Shown here one piece after another: positions 1-8,646 of a DNA stretch of 64,000 nt (within the stretch, counting starts at the first letter, position 1; the number at the start of each line of letters is the position of its first letter). The stretch is taken from positions 897,455-961,454 of the forward strand of contig JBLXEY010000001.1 in NCBI GenBank assembly GCA_048262655.1. The letters are read 5' to 3'. The position numbers and the translations under genes are program-made. The notes beneath the pieces are model-generated. The model ran no database searches. It worked only from the letters and a program-made list of their open reading frames with translations, and was not told the origin of the DNA. This stretch comes from JABMNT01 sp048262655. GTDB taxonomy: Bacteria; Pseudomonadota; Alphaproteobacteria; Rhodospirillales; Casp-alpha2.

Positions 1-1039
1 CAATCTTGAGCAACCCCGGGTCCATCAGCGTGCGCTGTTCTTCTGAATAACGTTCGACCAGCTTGCGCGCGCCCGTATACCAAATCCGCTTAAAACAGCT
101 TTGCGGGTTTTCAAACCCCGGATCAATTGCTTCAACGTGCGCTCCCAAACTCTCAAAAACGTTCGCGGCCTTTGAGACCAGTTCGGCAATTTCCGGATCC
201 ACATCAACGTAACCAAAATTTGCACTAAATCCGATTTTCAAATGGCGAACCCCCAGTTCCAGTCCCACCCGATAATCCCACGGGTCGTAGGGCAACGACG
301 TCCAGTCACGGGAATCTGGTTCGATCAAGGCGTTCATCATGATAGCAGCATCCGCAACGGTGCGCGTCATGGGGCCAATGTGAGATACCATGGCAAACGG
401 GCTCGCCGGGTAAGCTGGCACACGGCCGAAACTCGGCTTGTGACCAAAGGTACCGGTAAAGCCGGAAGGTATCCGAATGGAACCACCGCCATCGGTTCCA
501 ATATGCAAGGCCCCCATCCCTAATGCAGCCGCAGCAGAGGCCCCGCCAGATGACCCGCCAGGCGTCTTTGAGGTATCCCAGGGATTGCGCGTGATCCCGC
601 TCAATGGACTATCGGTTACCCCTTTCCAACCAAACTCCGGGGTCGCGGTTCTGCCAATAAGAATCGCCCCGTGCTCGCGCAATCGTGCAACACTGGGAGC
701 GTCTTCTTCATGGGGTTGATCAACCGGTGTTGCCTGCGACCCGCGCTGGGTCGGCCAGTCCTTGCTCAAAACGATATCTTTAATTGACGTTGGAATCCCG
801 TCAACGACGCCTCTGGCTTCGCCCCGGTTCCAACGTGCCTCCGATTGACGCGCGGCCTCCATGGCTTGCTCTTCCGTCAACTTGGTGAAAGCGTTGACGT
901 CATCATTCACCTCTCGGATACGGTCGAATACGGCCTGCGTGACTTCAACCGGCGATACGGTCTTCCACTCGTAAAGGTCCAAAAGCTGAGACGCAGGCAT
1001 GTAACACAAATCAACGGCTTTATCGGTCAAAGCGGACAT
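1..1039 (-). CDS. Amidase (amidase-signature family), C-terminus outside window
   Basis: Reading leftward from ATG at 1039, the frame stays open to the window edge, giving about 346 residues without a stop; the C-terminal part is missing. The amidase-signature hydrolase core is clear: Lys87 in SIKD, the Gly/Ser-rich GGSSGG at 161-166, and GTDGGGSIRIP at 181-191, which supply the Lys/cis-Ser/Ser triad of the family. These enzymes hydrolyse amide bonds in the cytoplasm. A good Shine-Dalgarno (AAAGGAG) precedes the ATG. The context holds no gatB or gatC and the downstream transporters are not diagnostic, so I read it as a stand-alone amidase rather than GatA. Substrate is unknown. Confidence 0.9.
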   Translation of the reverse strand, partial: MSALTDKAVDLCYMPASQLLDLYEWKTVSPVEVTQAVFDRIREVNDDVNAFTKLTEEQAMEAARQSEARWNRGEARGVVDGIPTSIKDIVLSKDWPTQRGSQATPVDQPHEEDAPSVARLREHGAILIGRTATPEFGWKGVTDSPLSGITRNPWDTSKTPGGSSGGASAAAALGMGALHIGTDGGGSIRIPSGFTGTFGHKPSFGRVPAYPASPFAMVSHIGPMTRTVADAAIMMNALIEPDSRDWTSLPYDPWDYRVGLELGVRHLKIGFSANFGYVDVDPEIAELVSKAANVFESLGAHVEAIDPGFENPQSCFKRIWYTGARKLVERYSEEQRTLMDPGLLKI

Positions 1040-1141
1040 ACGGGTCTTTCTCCTTTAAACGGTCTCATCATCATAACATCCTCTCAAAATTGGAAAACCA
1101 TTTTTCGAAGCAACCGTTCTTAGAGGAGGTTTAGAGCCGTA

Positions 1142-2503
1142 TTACCAGATGAGTGATAAGTGACGAAGCAATATAACGGCTAGCGTAGTCGCAGAAACCA
1201 AAACTACAGCGATCAGTGGGTTCCAACGCCATGCAATAGTAAAGGGAGAAACGCCCGATGCTCTGGCGAGATAGAGCGTGGTCCCCGCGTAAGGATTAAC
1301 CAGCGTACTCAACCCCCAAATACCAAGCAACGATACACCCAGGATCCAATCCGGCACGCCCATAACCTCAGGCGGCAAAACCTCCCCGACAAGAATCACA
1401 CCGATCACCGCATGCATCCCCATGCCACCCATCGCCAGAATCCCAAACATCAGCAAGGCAATGCGCATGTCGACATAAGGGATATAGGTATCAAGCCAAA
1501 GGGTAAGATCGGCGGAAGGGATTAAGGTTGATACGCCCACACCAAACACCGTCGCGCCAACGAAAACAAACGCCTCGTTACGCAGCGTCGGGATCGCCCT
1601 AAAGACCTGGACAACAATCATTTGAGCGCGGCCCAGGGCATTATCACCATGGATTGGATTACTGGCGAACCAAAGGATTGCATAGGGCGGCGCCATCAAC
1701 GCCAATGCAACCGGGATCGACACCCCAACAAGTTCGACAAACCCAATAACCAACACGATAAGGGAAAGTAAAATGCCCGCTACCTGAACCCGGTCCTTAA
1801 GCGGCATTGGAACTGGTGTTACCGGGGCCCCGGCTCCGCGTGCGCCGCGCCAGCTGATGCGATCATGCAGCCAGCCCGCAACAATTGCCAGTGCCCCAAG
1901 CCCCAGCCCCCAGCCGATCACATCCAGCCACTCCAGTGACGGGACCGCCAATAGAACGACCACCATCGCCACATAAAACGGAGACCAGGAAGACGCACTG
2001 ATAAACCCAATCATCAGTGCCGTTACCATACGGCGGCGCAAGATGGGTTCCTTTTGGCGTTCAACCATTGTCGAGAGCAAACTAAGCCCTGCCAGGTTTA
2101 AAACTGCACCCAAGATATGGACACCCGTTGCCAAATATAAAAATCGCTTACCGGGTGGCTGATTGATAATCATCCGCCGTGCTGACCGAATGGCAGGACT
2201 ATCAGATGCCGGAATGCGGAGCCATGTGACCGCAAAAAAGAGCATCAAAAAGGTCTTGGCACGGGCAAAACCATCAACAACAACCGACAAATCCGCTCCG
2301 CTCACGTAAACAGACAAACAACCTGCGGCAATTAACCCAAGTCCGGAACATGATTGAGGGAGCGGTGCTTTTCGGAATTCAAGACCTAAAAAGCTAATAA
2401 TCAAAACCGTGGCAATGGGGCCAAAATAAGGAACTCCCACAAGTGCATGGAATATGCCGACGACCACGATGACCAGATAAATATAGGCAGACATTGTGTG
2501 CAT
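1142..2503 (-). CDS. Multi-pass membrane protein, probable transporter
   Basis: A protein of about 453 residues that is almost entirely hydrophobic, with roughly ten to twelve predicted membrane helices. It looks like an ion-transporter (IT/ArsB-NhaD-like) superfamily member, but I see no decisive motif, so substrate and family are uncertain. The frame is open further upstream, to 2731, but that extension reads as a non-hydrophobic Cys/Arg-rich shadow of the preceding gene. The likely start is the ATG at 2503, which overlaps the TGA of the upstream EamA-type gene by one base (TGATG) and implies translational coupling; a second ATG lies nine bases in. It probably forms the distal gene of an operon with the EamA transporter. 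Confidence 0.7.
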   Translation of the reverse strand: MHTMSAYIYLVIVVVGIFHALVGVPYFGPIATVLIISFLGLEFRKAPLPQSCSGLGLIAAGCLSVYVSGADLSVVVDGFARAKTFLMLFFAVTWLRIPASDSPAIRSARRMIINQPPGKRFLYLATGVHILGAVLNLAGLSLLSTMVERQKEPILRRRMVTALMIGFISASSWSPFYVAMVVVLLAVPSLEWLDVIGWGLGLGALAIVAGWLHDRISWRGARGAGAPVTPVPMPLKDRVQVAGILLSLIVLVIGFVELVGVSIPVALALMAPPYAILWFASNPIHGDNALGRAQMIVVQVFRAIPTLRNEAFVFVGATVFGVGVSTLIPSADLTLWLDTYIPYVDMRIALLMFGILAMGGMGMHAVIGVILVGEVLPPEVMGVPDWILGVSLLGIWGLSTLVNPYAGTTLYLARASGVSPFTIAWRWNPLIAVVLVSATTLAVILLRHLSLIW

Positions 2504-3354
2504 CAACCAAAGACCTGCATGATGATAATTCCCGTCGTAATCACAAGTGCGGCAGCGATCCGGCGCCAGCCAAAGCCTTCCTTTAGAACAATCGCGCCTA
2601 TAATCGTGGCAAACAATACAGACGTTTCGCGCAATGCAGAGACATGGGCCATCGCCCCTTGGTTCAAGGCGTAAAGAGCGGCCCCGTAGGCCAGCAATGC
2701 CAGCGCCCCACCCAGCACACCGGTTTTCCAATTCTCAGACAGAAAAGGTTTGATTTCTTTCCGGCGGCAAGCCGCAGCCCAGAGGGTGATCGGCACAGCT
2801 TCCAGAAGGTTAAGCCAGACAATGTAACTCCAGGCACTTGTCCCACTCCGCACACCCAATCCGTCAACCACCGTATAACTTGCGATCATCAGGCCCGTTG
2901 TCATGGCCAGGGCGATCGGTGCCAACCCGGCCCGACTGAGCCTTCCCTTCGCGAAGGTCAGACTGATAATGCCAAGCGATACCAGAGAAACCCCGACAAC
3001 GACGCCCTCTGTCGGCACTTCCCCCGCCATAACCAGGGCGAAGATGACGACCAGCAAAGGCGAGGTACCGCGCGCGATCGGATAGACTTCGCTCAGGTCG
3101 CCAACCCGATAACTCAAAAGTAAAAAAATGTAATAGATCGTATGCAGGACAACGGACAACAGCAGGTAGGGCCATACGGCAGGCTCGGGGAAACCGACAA
3201 AAGGCACAGCAAGCAGCGCAATTACCGCCCCGGTAAAATGAATCAGCGTCATTGTCAGGGCGCGATCGCCAGCGTTTTTGACGACCGCGTTCCAAAATGC
3301 ATGGATCAGGGCTGCCAACAGAACAAGAAAGACCAGATGAAGTTGCAGGGTCAT
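2503..3354 (-). CDS. EamA/DMT-family transporter
   Basis: A 283-residue integral membrane protein with about ten hydrophobic helices in two similar halves, the architecture of drug/metabolite transporters of the EamA type. The second half ends with the typical VLKEGFGWRRIAAALVI segment (LxEx5G near the last helix pair). Such proteins export or import small metabolites, but the substrate cannot be read from sequence. It lies downstream of ftsY in the same direction with a 95-base gap, and overlaps the next membrane protein gene by one base, so the two transporters may act or be expressed together. Confidence 0.85.
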   Translation of the reverse strand: MTLQLHLVFLVLLAALIHAFWNAVVKNAGDRALTMTLIHFTGAVIALLAVPFVGFPEPAVWPYLLLSVVLHTIYYIFLLLSYRVGDLSEVYPIARGTSPLLVVIFALVMAGEVPTEGVVVGVSLVSLGIISLTFAKGRLSRAGLAPIALAMTTGLMIASYTVVDGLGVRSGTSAWSYIVWLNLLEAVPITLWAAACRRKEIKPFLSENWKTGVLGGALALLAYGAALYALNQGAMAHVSALRETSVLFATIIGAIVLKEGFGWRRIAAALVITTGIIIMQVFG

Positions 3355-3449
3355 AACGGCCGATTTAAATAGGAGTGTTCGGCGCGAATGCCCAAACCAG
3401 ATAAATCTATGTTAAGGGCGAAACTCGTAAAAAGCAAAAATGGTGGCAG

Positions 3450-4385
3450 CTAGTCTTCGAGCCCCATAAGCGAGCGGGCAAAGGTCTTTGCTTCAAACGG
3501 CCGAAGATCATCAATGCCCTCACCTACTCCAACGGCGTGCACAGGCAATTCAAACTTTTCAGCCAAGGCGACCACGACACCACCTTTTGCCGAACCGTCC
3601 AGTTTTGTCATGACCAGACCCGACACTTCTACCATTTCTTTAAACGTCTCAACCTGACTGTGCGCGTTCTGCCCAATCGTTGCATCCATCACCAGCAATA
3701 CGGTATGGGGCGCCGTTTCATCCACTTTACGAACAACGCGGATAACCTTGCTCAGTTCTTCCATCAGGTCTTTGCGATTTTGCAAACGCCCTGCCGTATC
3801 AATCATCAGGACATCGGCATTTTCGCTTTGCGCTTCTTTCAAGGCATCAAACGCCAATCCGGCAGCATCCGCGCCGGTATCTCTTGAGATGACGCGACAA
3901 TCAGAACGCTCGCCCCAGATTTGCAGTTGTTCGACGGCGGCGGCGCGGAAAGTATCGCCTGCAGCCAACAAAACAGACTGGCCTTGATCACGGAACTGAC
4001 GCGCCATTTTACCTATGGTCGTCGTCTTACCGCTGCCATTAACGCCACAAACAAGAATAACGTGTGGCTTGCGAGCTGGATCGACCGTCAACGGCACTGC
4101 GACCGGCTCCAGGATCTTGGTAATTTCCTCAGCCAAAGCCGTTCTGATTTCTTCAGGTGTGACTTCCTGATCAAATCGGGTTTTCGCAAGCGTCCCGGAC
4201 AATCGCATCGCGGTCGAAACGCCTAAATCGCCCTGAATGAGCAATTCTTCTAGGTCTTGAAGCGCTTCCGCGTCGAGTTTGCGTTTGGTAAAAAGATCGG
4301 TAATTCCGCCCGTAATTTTCTGCGAAGATCGCTGCAGCCCCTCTTTCAGACGCCCGAACCATCCACCTTTTTTTTCTTCAGCCAT
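3450..4385 (-). CDS. ftsY: Signal recognition particle receptor FtsY
   Basis: SRP receptor GTPase that docks ribosome-nascent-chain complexes carried by Ffh to the inner membrane. The 311 residues comprise a short basic/acidic N-terminus (no long A domain, usual in alphaproteobacteria), the four-helix N domain (about 30-95) and the G domain. GVNGSGKTTT (114-123) is the P-loop, DTAGR the G3 motif, and TKLDGSAKGG the G4/closing-loop motif. The ATG follows the mtaB stop codon directly (TAG-ATG), so the two are co-transcribed. The SRP partner gene ffh is at 8.6 kb on the other strand. Confidence 0.97.
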   Translation of the reverse strand: MAEEKKGGWFGRLKEGLQRSSQKITGGITDLFTKRKLDAEALQDLEELLIQGDLGVSTAMRLSGTLAKTRFDQEVTPEEIRTALAEEITKILEPVAVPLTVDPARKPHVILVCGVNGSGKTTTIGKMARQFRDQGQSVLLAAGDTFRAAAVEQLQIWGERSDCRVISRDTGADAAGLAFDALKEAQSENADVLMIDTAGRLQNRKDLMEELSKVIRVVRKVDETAPHTVLLVMDATIGQNAHSQVETFKEMVEVSGLVMTKLDGSAKGGVVVALAEKFELPVHAVGVGEGIDDLRPFEAKTFARSLMGLED

Positions 4386-5624
4386 CTAGATACGGCTCCC
4401 TGTCATCTCGACACCTTCATGACCTGATATTTTAACGGAGATCAACTCTCCTGCCGCACAATCCTCACTCAGTCGGACCGGCGCAAAATAGGGATTGAGT
4501 CCACGACTTCCCTTTTCGACCAACACCTCTGACGTTTTACCCAGTTGCGCTGCAAAGTAATCCATTCGAATGAGATCACCACTTTCACGTAATTTTTGTG
4601 CCCGTTCTTTTCGCGTTTCCATGGCTACCGTGGGCATTTTAACAGCCGGGGTGCCTTCCCGTTCCGAATACGGGAATACATGCAGATGCAACAGTTCCAG
4701 TTCCTTTACAGCATCAAGTGTATTGGCAAACATCGCATCGGTTTCCGTCGGAAATCCGGCAATCAGGTCGGCCCCGAACACCACATCCGGACGCAACGCC
4801 TTTGCCCGGTGCGCCAGATCAATAGCTTGTTGTCGACTGTGACGCCGCTTCATTCTTTTTAGAACCATGTCATCCATCGCCTGCAAACTGAGGTGCAAGT
4901 GCGGCATCAGACGCTCATCCGTTGCCAGAACATCAAGCAAAGCCGGGTCGACAAACGCCGGGTCAAGAGAACTCAGGCGTAAGCGCGGTAATTCAGGTAC
5001 GGCTTTAAGCAATCTACGAACCAAATCACCCAAACGCGGATGTCCGGCGAGGTCCGTTCCGTAAGAACAAATATCAACCCCTGTAAAGACCACTTCCTTA
5101 AAACCGTTGGCAACCAATTCACGGACCTGTTTAACAATGACGCCCGGCGCCACAGAACGATTATTTCCACGTGCGAACGGAATAATACAAAATGTACAAC
5201 GGTGATCACATCCCTGCTGGATTTGCACAAAGGCCCTTGTCTGCTCATCAAAGCCTTGGATCAGGTGCGGGGCTGTTTCTTTGATTTCCATAATATCGGC
5301 AACGGCGACAGCAGCGGTGTCGAGATAACTTGATAGCTCGAGTTTTTCTTCGTTGCCAATAACCCGATCCACTTCCGGCATTTCTGCATAGGCATCCGGG
5401 TTTAACTGGGCTGCGCATCCGGTAACGATTACCTGAGCGTTCGGGTTCTCTTTGCGGGCCCGACGAATACTTTTGCGGGTCGACCGTTCGGCTTCAGCCG
5501 TCACCGCACAGGTATTAATAATCACAGCGTCCTTGAGGCCAGCCGTGCGGCTGTGCTCGCGCATAATTTCTGATTCAAAAGCGTTCAAGCGACAGCCTAG
5601 GGTGATAATTTGTGCGTCTGCCAT
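4386..5624 (-). CDS. mtaB: tRNA t6A37 methylthiotransferase MtaB
   Basis: Radical-SAM methylthiotransferase that converts t6A37 to ms2t6A37 in tRNAs decoding ANN codons. The 412-residue protein shows the family order: an N-terminal UPF0004 domain with cluster ligands Cys11, Cys39 and Cys70, then the radical SAM motif GCDHRCTFC (Cys139, Cys143, Cys146), then a C-terminal TRAM-like segment. The N-terminal TLGCRLN signature separates MtaB from MiaB and RimO. It sits between dapF (13 bases upstream) and ftsY (abutting), a common alphaproteobacterial arrangement, probably one operon. Confidence 0.95.
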   Translation of the reverse strand: MADAQIITLGCRLNAFESEIMREHSRTAGLKDAVIINTCAVTAEAERSTRKSIRRARKENPNAQVIVTGCAAQLNPDAYAEMPEVDRVIGNEEKLELSSYLDTAAVAVADIMEIKETAPHLIQGFDEQTRAFVQIQQGCDHRCTFCIIPFARGNNRSVAPGVIVKQVRELVANGFKEVVFTGVDICSYGTDLAGHPRLGDLVRRLLKAVPELPRLRLSSLDPAFVDPALLDVLATDERLMPHLHLSLQAMDDMVLKRMKRRHSRQQAIDLAHRAKALRPDVVFGADLIAGFPTETDAMFANTLDAVKELELLHLHVFPYSEREGTPAVKMPTVAMETRKERAQKLRESGDLIRMDYFAAQLGKTSEVLVEKGSRGLNPYFAPVRLSEDCAAGELISVKISGHEGVEMTGSRI

Positions 5625-5637
5625 GGCTCATTAATCC

Positions 5638-6480
5638 TTAGCTCTGGATCGCGAACATCGATGGGTCAAGAACACCGCGATAGCTCGTGGCAACCGGGCC
5701 CGTCATTAGAACACGCCCACTCTCAAGCCATTCAATGTGCAACGGCCCACCATCCAAAACGACCTCCACTTTCCGTCCGGTCAACTGTCTGCGGTGCGCA
5801 GCAACCCCAACAGCGCAAGCACCAGAGCCGCATGCCTGCGTTATACCCGCGGCGCGTTCCCAAACCCGCATTCGCAGCTTGTCCGGGCCAACGACCTGCA
5901 CAATTTCGATGTTGGCGCGTTCGGGAAACAGTGCATGGGTTTCAAGCTTGGGGCCAAAAACATCCAACGCAACAGCATCAACATCATCAACAAAAAATAC
6001 GGCATGGGGATTTCCCATATTGACGCCAACGGGATCGCTGATGCCATCTGCGCCAATCCCCATATGCAAGGTATCGACTTTTTGGGAAACTGGAATTTCC
6101 TGCCAATCCAGACCTGCGGGCCCCATATCGACGGTCACGAGACCATCCGGGTGCCGGGTTGAATCCAAAACACCGGCAACCGTTTCTATTTTCACGTGGT
6201 CGCGCTTCATTTCGCTCATGATGACGGAAGCTATACAGCGCGTTCCGTTACCGCAGGCCTGAGCTTCGCTTCCATCCGGATTACGAATACGCATGAAGGC
6301 ATCCGCCGCTTCATTCGATGGATTTTCCAGAATCAGCAGTTGATCAAAGCCAACCCCAGTGCGACGATTGGCAATGGCGCGCGCTTCAACTTCGCCAAGG
6401 GACAAAACGCCATCACGATCATCGATAACGACAAAATCATTACCAAGGCCATGCATTTTTATGAACGGTATATGTGTCAT
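5638..6480 (-). CDS. dapF: Diaminopimelate epimerase
   Basis: Interconverts LL- and meso-diaminopimelate in the lysine and peptidoglycan pathway, in the cytoplasm. The 280-residue length is normal. The two catalytic cysteines are in place: Cys76 in ACGNGTRC and Cys217 in ACGSGACAVG, each in the conserved CGxG setting of this cofactor-independent racemase family. It is the first gene of the dapF-mtaB-ftsY unit. Its substrate derives from aspartate semialdehyde, made by the asd gene found in this window at 16.1 kb. Confidence 0.97.
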   Translation of the reverse strand: MTHIPFIKMHGLGNDFVVIDDRDGVLSLGEVEARAIANRRTGVGFDQLLILENPSNEAADAFMRIRNPDGSEAQACGNGTRCIASVIMSEMKRDHVKIETVAGVLDSTRHPDGLVTVDMGPAGLDWQEIPVSQKVDTLHMGIGADGISDPVGVNMGNPHAVFFVDDVDAVALDVFGPKLETHALFPERANIEIVQVVGPDKLRMRVWERAAGITQACGSGACAVGVAAHRRQLTGRKVEVVLDGGPLHIEWLESGRVLMTGPVATSYRGVLDPSMFAIQS

Positions 6481-6527
6481 GAGGGGTAAATAAGGTTAGT
6501 AGGGTGGTGATGTCCACTGAAAAGCGC

Positions 6528-7199
6528 TTAATCCGTCATTACAGGACGGCTCTCAATAAATTTATTCATATGAAAACGCGCATGGTCCTGTTGATAAGCA
6601 TAAGATTGCCCAACCGGGCACGCATGACGCGCCTGACAGCCTGCATTGCGACAATAAGGTGTCGGGTCAGAACCGAGATGATCAACGCATAGCGGCACAT
6701 TATAGTGTTGGGGTTTGAGCGCATCGACAGGGCAAGCCGTGAGACACGGTTGATCAACGCAACTCTGGCAGGGTGAGGTTCCGGACACCAGGTCGGGTAC
6801 CTCGATGGTTTTCTCGAACACCAGTGCCGCCCGGTAGGCATGCCATAAACCGTAAGCCGGGTGAATAAGTGGTCCCGTCGGCGATGGGTGAACCGGTTCT
6901 GACCGCATTGCCCATTGCTGAAACGGATAATAGGGCGGCCCCACAAATGGATAATAAGGTGTCGCATCAAACGCCATGGCAACGTCATCCATTATCCGCT
7001 GCGTCCAGTTGTCCATCGGGTGATCCGAACTTTTGCTCCCGGACACAGCGACAAAGGCCTGCCAGAATGCGGAGCCCGCATTACCGATCAAAACCAACGA
7101 ACCCTGATGGTTAAATCCGTCACCTTCGGTCAATTGGAACCCGCCTCGGCAAATCAGACCGAACGGCGCAACCGCAGCCTCAAGTTCCCGATAAATCAT
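6528..7199 (-). CDS. Ferredoxin-like protein with two Cys clusters
   Basis: A 223-residue soluble protein whose C-terminal third carries a ferredoxin-like motif, CxxCx4CxxxCP at Cys144/147/152/156, followed by four more cysteines (171, 183, 188, 194), enough for two [4Fe-4S] clusters. The N-terminal 130 residues contain no motif I recognise, although the overall plan (about 140-residue domain plus 2x[4Fe-4S]) recalls epoxyqueuosine reductase-like proteins. Likely an electron-transfer or redox enzyme of unknown substrate. It lies between dapF and an XRE-type regulator, all on the minus strand. Confidence 0.7.
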   Translation of the reverse strand: MIYRELEAAVAPFGLICRGGFQLTEGDGFNHQGSLVLIGNAGSAFWQAFVAVSGSKSSDHPMDNWTQRIMDDVAMAFDATPYYPFVGPPYYPFQQWAMRSEPVHPSPTGPLIHPAYGLWHAYRAALVFEKTIEVPDLVSGTSPCQSCVDQPCLTACPVDALKPQHYNVPLCVDHLGSDPTPYCRNAGCQARHACPVGQSYAYQQDHARFHMNKFIESRPVMTD

Positions 7200-7230
7200 A
7201 GGTCAACCTGAAACCTGGCTCCTGCCCTGA

Positions 7231-7674
7231 TCACGTATATCCATCCGGATACAAAGGCTTAGGACCGCTGGGCCTGTCGCGATCACGCCTGTAAAACGAG
7301 CTGCCAGCGACCGATCGAACCAAAGATAAGATTTCGCGCCGCGCCGACGGTCGCGAAATCGCGCGATAGGCACGCATAAACTCTGACACTTCATGGTCAG
7401 TAATACCCAGTCCTGTATTCATGAATGGTTCGGCTTCAATTTCTGGGGCTCCAGCAAACAACGCGTCGACCGGCTGGCCCAAAAACTTCGATAACTTCCA
7501 AAGAATTTGCGCATCCAGGCGCTTGTCTCCCCGCTCTACGCGCGCGACCGTTCCTGAGGGCACATCCAGCGTCTGATCCATTTCGCGCAACGTCAACTTT
7601 AGACGCAAACGATGGGCGCGCACGACAGCAGACAAATGTTGATTAAGATGTCCAGGATCATCCCGTTTAGACAT
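7231..7674 (-). CDS. XRE-family transcriptional regulator
   Basis: A 147-residue DNA-binding protein with a single helix-turn-helix of the Cro/C1 (XRE) type at about residues 15-72. The recognisable core is LTLREMDQTLDVPSGTVARVERGDKR, split here as LTLREMDQTL then DVPSGTVARVERG. The C-terminal part is short with no sensor domain. The frame is open to a codon at 7749, but the ATG at 7674 is preferred: it has GAGG nine bases upstream and places the protein start close to the HTH. Targets are unknown; the ferredoxin-like gene 31 bases downstream is an obvious candidate. Confidence 0.85.
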   Translation of the reverse strand: MSKRDDPGHLNQHLSAVVRAHRLRLKLTLREMDQTLDVPSGTVARVERGDKRLDAQILWKLSKFLGQPVDALFAGAPEIEAEPFMNTGLGITDHEVSEFMRAYRAISRPSARREILSLVRSVAGSSFYRRDRDRPSGPKPLYPDGYT

Positions 7675-7877
7675 GGGAACCTCATTCAAGTCGGGCAAAA
7701 TCAAGAGCTCAAGAAAATTAAGCACACGAATACTGCATGTGTTTATCACGGTTAGTGTTCCAAGCCAACAAACCCAAGTTCACAGGTCAACGCAATAATT
7801 TATGCAATTAATAATTATTCGCATTTACAGGAACCATGAAACCGGGTATTCAAAATTACACGACAGATCATTGATAG

Positions 7878-7889
7878 CAAACCGGTTTG
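7878..7889. promoter_or_regulatory. 12-bp palindrome before the 7900 gene
   Basis: CAAACCGGTTTG is a perfect 12-bp palindrome ending ten bases before the ATG at 7900, inside a divergent intergenic region shared with an XRE-type regulator. Its position fits an operator for that regulator, but no second copy was seen elsewhere, so the assignment is tentative. Confidence 0.3.
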
Positions 7890-7899
7890 GGGATTTTTT

Positions 7900-8397
7900 A
7901 TGAACGCTATATCGCATCACTCTTCTCAGACGTCGCCAGCCAAATCGCTGCCGGCCCTTAATCGATTATCTCCAAACCAACATTTGCTGGTTTTTGCCAT
8001 GCGGAAATGGGCGGTTGGCCCGACGGCCTTGCCAGATGTCGCACAAACACTTTTTAAGGTATTTGGTATTTATCATATAGAAGCAGCCCTTCAGGCTTTT
8101 GAGACCCTTATGCAGGCGTTGGCTGACAAGCCACAGAACCCGTTTTCGATCCATGAACTTCCGCACCTTGAGGTTGGCTCTGGCGAATTGGCTGTCCTCA
8201 AACTGATCACCGCTTTCCAGGCCGGAGACTTACAAACGGCGCGCACACTGGCCCTCGAGATCGCTGGCCCAGAAGGCAACAGGAGCGTCTTCACTTCCGG
8301 CTGCCAATTGGCTAAATGTCTGGACGCTCGAAGCATTCTGTTCACGCTCAGAGAATACAAACCACTGGCGATGGTCGCAGTGGAAGGCCGCGCTTAA
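7900..8397 (+). CDS. Hypothetical protein, helical, 165 residues
   Basis: I do not recognise a domain. The product is 165 residues, predicted largely helical and soluble, with no signal peptide or membrane segment and two cysteines in the C-terminal quarter (SGCQLAKCLD). The sequence LSPNQHLLVFAMRKWAVGP near residue 25 has a conserved look. The ATG at 7900 follows GGGGATTTTTT, a weak ribosome site, and the 12-bp palindrome CAAACCGGTTTG (7878-7889) lies just in front of it. It is transcribed away from the XRE regulator at 7674, with 225 bases of AT-rich DNA between them. Confidence 0.65.
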   Translation: MNAISHHSSQTSPAKSLPALNRLSPNQHLLVFAMRKWAVGPTALPDVAQTLFKVFGIYHIEAALQAFETLMQALADKPQNPFSIHELPHLEVGSGELAVLKLITAFQAGDLQTARTLALEIAGPEGNRSVFTSGCQLAKCLDARSILFTLREYKPLAMVAVEGRA

Positions 8398-8512
8398 ACA
8401 CTGAGAACCGATATCTAGGTTTTGGGAAGACTGACGATCAACGCTTGGTCTCATTACACTTTATTCCCTTTGTGCTTGCTGGCTTGACTTCTCACTGTTG
8501 GGCCCATATGTT

Positions 8513-8592
8513 GCGCCCCAATTCAGGGAAACTTTAAACCCTACGCCTTACGGGGCGCCGCCAATCCGCGAGTTTCGCGCACTGGCGCGTTT
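8513..8592 (+). other. Structured leader before ffh
   Basis: Two potential hairpins precede ffh. GCGCCCC (8513-8519) can pair with GGGGCGC (8552-8558), enclosing a smaller GGG/CCC pairing. Next, CGCGA-GTT-TCGCG sits inside a weaker GCGCC/GGCGC pairing that is followed by a short T run. Either could be a terminator for the 7900 gene or a 5'-UTR structure of ffh. A TTGACT hexamer with CATATG downstream (around 8493-8520) is a possible promoter. Confidence 0.3.
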
Positions 8593-8646
8593 GTCGTTGG
8601 GCTATTTGAGTAGTGATTTTTGGCAAGAACGGCGACGTAGCAAACG

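Noticed and set aside
2503..2731. N-terminal extension of the membrane protein gene from 2731
   Set aside because: The 76 extra residues are Cys/Arg-rich with no membrane character and lie within the EamA gene in another frame; the ATG at 2503 overlapping the previous stop is a better start.
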